Assembly (NCBI GenBank): GCA_031256815.1
Contig: JAIRPU010000075.1
Coordinates: 1-9,247 of the forward strand
DNA length: 9,247 nucleotides
Direction of reading: 5' to 3'
Source of the DNA: Spirochaetaceae bacterium
Lineage (GTDB): Bacteria; Spirochaetota; Spirochaetia; Treponematales; Breznakiellaceae
This document shows, piece by piece, positions 1 to 5,358 of this stretch. A program made the position numbers and the translations under genes. Within the stretch, counting starts at the first letter, position 1; every line of letters begins with the position of its first letter. The notes beneath the pieces were generated by a model. The model had not been told where the DNA came from. It did no database searches and saw only the letters and a list, made by a program, of their open reading frames with translations.

Positions 1-29
1 GCGATAATGCGCCGCGCTTAGCCGTCTGT

Positions 30-42
30 CCGCCGCAGGCGG
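30..42. repeat. Short GC hairpin (5-bp stem, GCA loop)
   Basis: CCGCC, loop GCA, GGCGG form a perfect 5-bp stem. It is the first of four adjacent three-base-loop hairpins between 30 and 121. On the minus strand it lies downstream of the terminator, so it is probably outside the operon transcript. Function unknown. Confidence 0.5.
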
Positions 43-48
43 GTTTTC

Positions 49-70
49 AAAAAAGCCGCGCGAAGCGCGG
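49..70 (-). terminator. Rho-independent terminator of the ftsK operon
   Basis: Read on the minus strand, CCGCGC, loop TTC, GCGCGG form a perfect 6-bp GC stem (56-70), followed after one C by six T (54-49). This is a textbook intrinsic terminator. It acts only on the minus strand, because no T run follows on the plus strand. It lies about 65 bases past the stop codon of the last operon gene at 138. Confidence 0.75.
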
Positions 71-85
71 GCTGCCTGAGGCGGC
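71..85. repeat. GC hairpin (6-bp stem with one G-T pair, TGA loop)
   Basis: GCTGCC, loop TGA, GGCGGC pair along six positions with one G-T wobble. It abuts the terminator stem, so two hairpins stand back to back in the 3' untranslated region. It could help protect the mRNA 3' end; that role is inference. Confidence 0.45.
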
Positions 86-104
86 TTCCACCACCAGCCT
101 GAGC

Positions 105-121
105 TTTTGCCTCCGGCAAAA
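105..121. repeat. Perfect 7-bp inverted repeat with TCC loop
   Basis: TTTTGCC, loop TCC, GGCAAAA is a perfect palindrome with a three-base loop, 16 bases past the stop of the 138-1004 gene. The base composition gives a GC apex and an A/T base. No T run follows the GC part in the usual terminator arrangement, although its own T tracts might give partial termination on either strand. Confidence 0.5.
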
Positions 122-137
122 ATGCGCCCAAAACATC

Positions 138-1004
138 CTAATTGAATTTGTAAATAATTTTTATACCGAGCCCCCAGCGGCAGCCGTATAGTCCGCTGTC
201 GCCGCTTAGTTTTTTTGGCGGCTCAAAAGGCGTTACAAGTTTTGCGCCTGCCCACACCGCGGTTTTTTCGTTAAGGCCAATACCAAATCCTAATTCTGTC
301 TGAAAAAACAGCCAAGAGAGCCCTTGCCAAAACGCCTCGTTAATTTTGTCGCTGTTTTTTTTCGTTTCTTCAATCTCATTTTCGGTTAAACCTTCGGCAA
401 CGGTAACAACGCGGCAGTCCGCCTGAAGCGCAAACGACAGCCTAAAATCGGCGCGTTTATACAGGTTAAAACGAAAATCAAAAAAAAGGCTTAAAGGGAA
501 TCCAAAAACAAGCGCGTCTCTGTTTTCTATCGCCGCCGGCAGCGCTCTTTCGCGTTCAGGCGGCCCCCAGCAATAGTATGTTGAATAAGCTTCAACCGAA
601 ATGCCGCCGGATATGATTAATAAATCAATTTGTAAAAATTCAAGGCCGCCTCCCAAATATAAGGCGGGGAGTACAGGCATTGGGTCTGAATAAATGCTGT
701 CGTCTTCAATAAAGAAAAGCATTGAGCCGCCGGCGCTAAAAAAAGGGTGAAGAAAGAAATTTATATTGGACAGATTGATTTTTTTGGATTCAGACTTAAG
801 CGGCGGCGAATCGGATTCCTCATCACTTGCTTCGTTACCTTTTGAAGAGGGCGGCGCTTTGGAAGCGGCCTCAGGCGGAGGCGCTTTGGAGCCGGGTTCC
901 GGCGCTGCTTTTGTAGAAGCGGCTTCGGGCGGACGTGGCGCGTCCTGCCCCTGTGCCAAAAAAGAAGCGGCGCATAGTAAAAGCATAATAAAAAGCAGGC
1001 GCAT
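138..1004 (-). CDS. Exported protein, putative outer-membrane beta-barrel
   Basis: A 288-residue protein that I cannot assign to a named family. Residues 1-20 look like a Sec signal peptide: short basic start (MRLL), hydrophobic core, and a cleavage-like AQG-Q. A disordered Pro/Ala/Ser-rich linker follows (about 21-75) with repeated EAAS and KAPP motifs. From residue 80 on there are alternating hydrophobic/polar strands rich in Gly, Phe and Tyr, ending in IKIIYKFN. An aromatic near the C-terminus is common in BAM-assembled barrels, so an outer-membrane porin-like protein is my best guess (inference). The ATG is only 3 bases after the stop of the upstream lipoprotein gene and has no visible Shine-Dalgarno, so translation probably depends on the upstream gene. 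It is the last gene of the unit, ahead of the terminator at 49-70. Confidence 0.7.
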   Translation of the reverse strand: MRLLFIMLLLCAASFLAQGQDAPRPPEAASTKAAPEPGSKAPPPEAASKAPPSSKGNEASDEESDSPPLKSESKKINLSNINFFLHPFFSAGGSMLFFIEDDSIYSDPMPVLPALYLGGGLEFLQIDLLIISGGISVEAYSTYYCWGPPERERALPAAIENRDALVFGFPLSLFFDFRFNLYKRADFRLSFALQADCRVVTVAEGLTENEIEETKKNSDKINEAFWQGLSWLFFQTELGFGIGLNEKTAVWAGAKLVTPFEPPKKLSGDSGLYGCRWGLGIKIIYKFN

Positions 1005-1007
1005 AAT

Positions 1008-2423
1008 TTAATATATCACAAAAACGATACCTGTTGCGCCTGTTTTCCAACCCGAGCGCTCCTCCCATGCAGCTATAATCACAGAGCCAAGTTTTGCGGC
1101 GTATGTCCAGATAAAACCTTCCGGCAGGGCGGGAAGGCGGGCAGGGATGCCTGTTGCAGGGTACTCGTACAGGCGGCCGTCTGCTGAGCATACCAGAGCA
1201 TAAGGCGTTTCTGTGTAATAGCCGTTGAACTGCTCTTCAATTCCGATTGAGGCGCTGCCGCCGGCATCGGCGTTTTCCGTGCCTGCTGCCGCGCCTGGAT
1301 TGCTGGCGGTGTTGGCGGCGGCTTCGACATTGGCGGCGGCGTTGACGGCCGCGCCTGCTGCCGCTTCCGCCCCGGCGGCCGTTTTTGCATTGCCGGTGGC
1401 GGCGGCATTGGCGGCCTTGTTTTCCGTGCCGTCTGCCGTGCCTGGATTGCTGGCGGCGTTGGCGGCCGCGGCGGCTTCGACATTGGCGGCGGCAGCTTCG
1501 GTGTTGGCGGTGGCAGCTTCGGTGTTGGCGGCCGCTGCGAAGCTTCTTTTTATTCCGAAGCGCGCCTCTCCTCCAAAACGGGAAGAAAAAATATTGGCTG
1601 CCGCGCTGCCCTTAATATCAAGCTGAATATCGTAAAAAACCCTCATAAGCGCAGGGGGCGCTGAATCCCAGGCGGCGGCCTCGGCGGCAAGTTCAAACTG
1701 TTCCGGCGTAATTTCTTCTACATTTGTGCTTATTTCGCCGGAATCAGCGCGAAAAAAACTGAGTTTTACGGCTTTTTCGTCTGTTTCGGCGGCAATAAAA
1801 TAAAAAAAACGGTTCGGATTAACAAAAAACTGTTTAATATCGAGCTTTGAATTAAAACTCATCGTATTAAAAGCGGGAATTTCAATGTGTTCCGCAGCAT
1901 TTTTTTCGGAAACATACACCCACGCCCGGTTTTGCAGGTGTGGAAGCGGCTTCCCTTCGTCCAGGCCGCGGTTGTCAAGCAAAACGGCAGGTTTTGTTTC
2001 AAAGTAAAAAGGCGTAGAAACAGTCCAATTTTCAAATTCTGCGCAGTTTTTTGCCATATTAACCGCAATTACCGCCTCGCCTTCTTCAGTAAAAGCGTAA
2101 GTTACAAGTTCATAAAAACCAATTCTGTTTACAACAAGAACAAAGCCATTGTTTACAGGGAGTATTCCCGCCGCATAAGGTACAAGAGGCCAGGGGGTAA
2201 GCTCGTAAAGCGCGGCGCTTTCCGGGCCGCGAATCTGCTTTATTCCGCCCTGAACGAATTCAAACCAAAGCGGCGAATGTTTGGGTTTAACAAAAAAACT
2301 GCCGCTTAACAATTCCGGCACTGAATCTGCCGTTTTAAACGACAGCTTTTCGCATGAAACAAAATAAAAAAATGAAAAAAAAATAGCGGCAAATTTAAGG
2401 ACGCTTCGTTCTTTAAAAAACAT
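1008..2423 (-). CDS. Large lipoprotein with Ala-rich repeat insert
   Basis: A 471-residue protein of unknown family. The N-terminus has basic residues (K4, R6, K10), a hydrophobic Phe-rich stretch and FVSC, so Cys24 is the likely lipidated residue; this loose lipobox is typical of spirochaetes. Residues 35-290 and 395-471 alternate short hydrophobic strands with turns (for example SADGRLYEYPA), suggesting a beta-propeller or similar WD/PQQ-like fold, but I see no diagnostic motif. Residues about 296-390 form a low-complexity block of Ala, Asn, Glu, Thr and Gly built from units such as ANTEAA, AANVEAAA and ASNPG, which interrupts the fold like a loop insertion. The ATG lies 6 bases after the ftsK stop with no clear Shine-Dalgarno, so translational coupling to ftsK is likely. 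Probable location is the periplasmic or outer face of a membrane. Confidence 0.75.
   Translation of the reverse strand: MFFKERSVLKFAAIFFSFFYFVSCEKLSFKTADSVPELLSGSFFVKPKHSPLWFEFVQGGIKQIRGPESAALYELTPWPLVPYAAGILPVNNGFVLVVNRIGFYELVTYAFTEEGEAVIAVNMAKNCAEFENWTVSTPFYFETKPAVLLDNRGLDEGKPLPHLQNRAWVYVSEKNAAEHIEIPAFNTMSFNSKLDIKQFFVNPNRFFYFIAAETDEKAVKLSFFRADSGEISTNVEEITPEQFELAAEAAAWDSAPPALMRVFYDIQLDIKGSAAANIFSSRFGGEARFGIKRSFAAAANTEAATANTEAAAANVEAAAAANAASNPGTADGTENKAANAAATGNAKTAAGAEAAAGAAVNAAANVEAAANTASNPGAAAGTENADAGGSASIGIEEQFNGYYTETPYALVCSADGRLYEYPATGIPARLPALPEGFIWTYAAKLGSVIIAAWEERSGWKTGATGIVFVIY
1272..1340 (-). repeat. Direct repeat copy 1 in the lipoprotein Ala-rich block
   Basis: This segment and 1419-1493 start with the same GTTTTCCGTGCC and end with the same TTCGACATTGGCGGCGGC (plus-strand reading), with high similarity between. 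The copies are offset by 147 bases (49 codons), so the frame is kept. It encodes the AANVEAAA...ASNPG...GTEN unit. This copy is 6 bases (two codons) shorter than the other. Confidence 0.75.
1419..1493 (-). repeat. Direct repeat copy 2 in the lipoprotein Ala-rich block
   Basis: Partner of 1272-1340, 75 bases long. The two extra Ala codons relative to the other copy lie in the GCC/GCG run, as expected from in-frame replication slippage. Confidence 0.75.
1491..1532 (-). repeat. 21-bp tandem repeat, two copies
   Basis: GGCAGCTTCGGTGTTGGCGG plus one base (T, then C) occurs twice in tandem (1491-1511, 1512-1532), identical at 20 of 21 positions. It encodes the seven-residue repeat (T/A)ANTEAA at the N-terminal side of the Ala-rich block. 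A 7-codon period keeps the frame when copies are gained or lost. Confidence 0.8.
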
Positions 2424-2429
2424 TGAAGT

Positions 2430-5234
2430 TTATACCGCGTGCAGCAGCTCTCGCGGTTTTGAACCCTGCGCCGGGCCTACTATGCCGCGGGATTCCATTT
2501 CTTCCACAAGACGCGCCGCGCGATTGTAACCGATTTTTAAGCGGCGCTGAATATAACTTGCGCTTGCCTTGCCCTGCTGAAGCACAACTTCCATTGCTTT
2601 TTCAAAAAGAGGGTCGCTGCCTGGAGGTAAATCATCCTGCATAAGTTCGCCTTCTTCTTCAAAAAAGATTTCTTCGTCAATATAATCCGGCTCGCCAAGC
2701 GAACGAACATAATCTACAACACGCTCAACTTCGTCTTCGGAAACAAACGCGCCCTGCATACGAACCGGAAATGGGTCTACAACGCCGGAGTAAAGCATAT
2801 CGCCCTTACCCAAAAGTTTTTCTGCGCCGGTTGTGTCAATTATAATTCTGGAATCCATCATACTTGCTACCATAAACGCAATACGGCTTGGTATATTCGA
2901 TTTTATTAATCCTGTAATAACATCAATTGAAGGCCGTTGTGTGGCAAGTACAAGATGAATCCCAACGGCACGGCTCATTGCCGCAAGACGCGCAACTGTA
3001 GATTCAAGTTCTTTGCCGGTTGTTGCCATTAAATCGGCAAATTCATCTATAACAACAACGATGTATGGTATATGTTCCTGCGCTATTTTACGTTCTTTTA
3101 TACGTTTGTTGTAAGTTTTTATATCGCGCACGCCGACGCTGTCCAGACAGGCATAGCGGCGTTCCATTTCGCAAATGCAGTATTGCAGCGCCTGAAAAGC
3201 GCGTTTGGGTTCTGTAATAACAGGGGTAAGCAAATGCGGTATATCGTTATAAAGTTTTAGTTCCACAATTTTTGGGTCAATTAAAATCAGCCTGCATTGT
3301 GAAGGCGGGCATTGATACAATATCGAAAGTATCATGGTATTAACGCATACCGATTTTCCGGAACCTGTAGAACCGGCAATTAACAGATGCGGCATTGTGG
3401 CAAGGTCGGCGCTTACCGCATTACCAGTAATGTCTTTTCCAAGTACTATGGGAATTGAAAGTTTTTTACTTGCGCCCGATTTTGTTTTTTCAAGTTCGCC
3501 TTCTATAATTTCCCTAAAGCTTACTATGCTGCGTTCCTTGTTTGGAATTTCTATGCCTACCGCGTGTTTGCCTGGAATGGGCGCTACAATGCGTACGCTT
3601 GCCGCCGCTAAACGCAGCGCTATGTTGTCCTGCAAATTAACTATTTTGGAGAGTTTTACCCCTGGAGAGGGCAGAATTTCAAATGAGGTAATTACCGGCC
3701 CCTTTTTAATTCCGGTTACTTCCGCTTCAATGTGGAATTCGCGCAGGGTTTCCGTTAAAATACGCGCCGCAAGTTTTGTAGATTCATCAAGCAGCCAATA
3801 ATGGTCTGTGCGCGCTTCTTCGAGTATACCTTCTACAGGTACAGAATAGTTAGCCGCCGTTATTGCTGTTTTTTTTTTTTCAAGCGCTTCGCGTTCAGCA
3901 GCGAGCGCTTCGCAGGTTTTTCTGTGAGCTTCCGCTTCGGCTTCGTTTATAATATCTTCCAAATCGTCCGCTTCAATTTTTTCTTTTTCAAAAGCAGAGG
4001 CGCTTTGAGTTTCGGGTTCCAGTTCCGACTTTAATGTTTCTATTTTGCTGTCAAGCGTATCGCACTGCGAGTCAATTACATTCATATCGCAGCTTAGTGT
4101 TTCCAGTTTTTTGTTGAGTACATCAAGGCTTTTAAACGCTTCGCCGCAAATGTCTTTTTCCTCCGAGCCGGCCTCTGGAGCAGCCATGCCAACGATGGGG
4201 TCTGCCTGGACGCTTGCGCCGGAGACTTCAGTTTGGGCTGCCGTGCCGCCGGTAGCCATGTTTGAAACGTCCGCCTGAGTTGTTGCGCCGGCGTCTGCCG
4301 CCTGTGCTTCAGGGGCGCTTGCGACAATGCCGTCATCCTGTGCTGCCGGTGCGCTTGTGCCAAAGCCGGCCGCTGCTGGAACGCTTGCGACAACGCCGGC
4401 TGCTGCTGGAGCGGCCATGCCGGGGCCGTTCTGCGCTTCAGGTTCATTCATTGAAAATTTTGAACCGGTATAAATAACAGCGGGTTCTGCCCTTAGCGGC
4501 GGGTCAGGCTGTTCTATTGATTTAACAAGTCTATATTCACTTTTATTAAATCCGGACGGGAACGCCTCTTTTGCCGCATTAAAATACACATTTTGCATTC
4601 TGACGACAGGCGCAGGGGTAATTTCAAAGTGCGGAAGAATTCTGCCGTTTGTTATTTCAACCGGATTTGACGTTTGCTCCGCAAAAGGGCCGGAGTCCGG
4701 CTGCGGAAATTTAATTATTTTAACTTCGCCATTGGATTGAACGCGGGGAGCAGGCGGCAGTTCACGTTTTGTTCTGCGCGCTTCTTCAGGAAAAAACTGT
4801 ACGGCAAGCGCGTATATAACCACACATTCTATTAACATAAGCGAAACCACAATAAAACTAAAAATATTGCGGCCTATCGTGTCAAAAAAAGCAAAATGGC
4901 TTGAATATGAAGCATAATCGCGTAAAAAAGAAAATCCGGCGGCAAGCGTTAAAAACGGAAAAATTATTCCGTTTAAAATAAAAATCATTCTTGGACGGAA
5001 TCTTTTGTCCAAAAGTATTGACGCCGCAAATAATAAGTAGCCTGGAATTATAAACGAAAGCACTCCGTAAGAATCCGCAAAAAAATCGCCTACAGGACTT
5101 TTTATATCAGGTATTTCAAAGAGAGACGCGGAAAGCGAAACTCCAATAATAAGCGCTAAAAGCGTAAATACCGCTGCGCCCAAAAAGACCATTGCCCCGG
5201 GCGAAACCTTCAAATTGCCGTAACTATCATTCAC
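2430..5234 (-). CDS. ftsK: FtsK/SpoIIIE-family DNA translocase
   Basis: A membrane-anchored, septum-located ATPase that pumps double-stranded DNA during chromosome segregation and dimer resolution. It is 934 residues long. About four transmembrane helices lie at 14-37, 53-75, 83-103 and 123-146. A Pro/Ala-rich linker (about 150-355) contains G-x-x-(A/T)-S-x-P repeats at 280, 290 and 302, followed by a charged, Cys-containing coiled-coil-like stretch (364-460). The motor has Walker A GSTGSGKS at 621-628, Walker B VVVIDEFADL at 726-735 and LATQRPS at 763-769. The C-terminal winged-helix gamma domain (about 873-934, with YIQRRLKIGYNRAARLVEEM) reads KOPS-type sites in known family members. The start is a GTG (5234-5232) with AAGGGA ten bases upstream; the nearby ATG at 5230 is out of frame. 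It is the first gene of a three-gene unit. Family assignment is certain; it is somewhat longer than compact FtsK/SpoIIIE proteins because of the linker. Confidence 0.97.
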   Translation of the reverse strand: MNDSYGNLKVSPGAMVFLGAAVFTLLALIIGVSLSASLFEIPDIKSPVGDFFADSYGVLSFIIPGYLLFAASILLDKRFRPRMIFILNGIIFPFLTLAAGFSFLRDYASYSSHFAFFDTIGRNIFSFIVVSLMLIECVVIYALAVQFFPEEARRTKRELPPAPRVQSNGEVKIIKFPQPDSGPFAEQTSNPVEITNGRILPHFEITPAPVVRMQNVYFNAAKEAFPSGFNKSEYRLVKSIEQPDPPLRAEPAVIYTGSKFSMNEPEAQNGPGMAAPAAAGVVASVPAAAGFGTSAPAAQDDGIVASAPEAQAADAGATTQADVSNMATGGTAAQTEVSGASVQADPIVGMAAPEAGSEEKDICGEAFKSLDVLNKKLETLSCDMNVIDSQCDTLDSKIETLKSELEPETQSASAFEKEKIEADDLEDIINEAEAEAHRKTCEALAAEREALEKKKTAITAANYSVPVEGILEEARTDHYWLLDESTKLAARILTETLREFHIEAEVTGIKKGPVITSFEILPSPGVKLSKIVNLQDNIALRLAAASVRIVAPIPGKHAVGIEIPNKERSIVSFREIIEGELEKTKSGASKKLSIPIVLGKDITGNAVSADLATMPHLLIAGSTGSGKSVCVNTMILSILYQCPPSQCRLILIDPKIVELKLYNDIPHLLTPVITEPKRAFQALQYCICEMERRYACLDSVGVRDIKTYNKRIKERKIAQEHIPYIVVVIDEFADLMATTGKELESTVARLAAMSRAVGIHLVLATQRPSIDVITGLIKSNIPSRIAFMVASMMDSRIIIDTTGAEKLLGKGDMLYSGVVDPFPVRMQGAFVSEDEVERVVDYVRSLGEPDYIDEEIFFEEEGELMQDDLPPGSDPLFEKAMEVVLQQGKASASYIQRRLKIGYNRAARLVEEMESRGIVGPAQGSKPRELLHAV
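4317..4396 (-). repeat. Degenerate Ala/Ser/Pro-coding repeats in the ftsK linker
   Basis: The plus-strand core GCTTG(C/T)G(A/C)CAA recurs near 4317, 4353 and 4383, each next to CCG. It encodes the G-x-x-(A/T)-S-x-P-x-A peptide units at residues 280-311 of FtsK. Unit lengths vary (10-12 residues) and no base is lost from frame. This is typical of a fast-evolving flexible tether. Confidence 0.55.
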
Positions 5235-5358
5235 TTTTTTAGTATCCCTTTATAGTTTCGGCAAATAAAAAACAAACTTTAGACTTTTATAAAATAGATA
5301 TTCAACATAACTTAAAATTAAAAAGCCTTAAAAACGGTTAATGAGGGCTAAAGTATGA
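5235..5358 (-). promoter_or_regulatory. A+T-rich intergenic gap, probable ftsK promoter region
   Basis: This is the largest noncoding gap between the two minus-strand units. The ftsK Shine-Dalgarno AAGGGA is at 5245-5250. A candidate sigma-70-like pair on the minus strand is TTGAAT (5300-5305) and TAAAGT (5276-5281) with an 18-base spacer. The -10 is a poor match, so these exact boxes are a weak call. An alternative -10 TATAAA lies at 5286-5291 without a good -35. Confidence 0.3.
5312..5349 (-). terminator. Possible weak terminator after the transglutaminase-like gene
   Basis: On the minus strand AGCC (5349-5346) can pair with GGCT (5327-5324). Inner TTAA/TTAA pairing is separated by a bulge, and the structure is followed by TTTTTAATTTT. 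The stem is short and bulged, so termination would be leaky at best, and read-through into ftsK is possible. Confidence 0.25.

Noticed and set aside
30..121. Hairpin cluster as a CRISPR array
   Set aside because: The stems differ in sequence and there are no regular repeats or spacers.
1225..1626. Long plus-strand frame rich in Ala, opposite the lipoprotein
   Set aside because: It is the antisense of GCC/GCG repeats, which stay open in several frames. It has no ribosome site, and the minus-strand frame has a signal peptide and operon context.
3334..3801. 155-codon plus-strand frame opposite ftsK
   Set aside because: It lies fully inside the conserved FtsK motor region on the other strand; a shadow frame.
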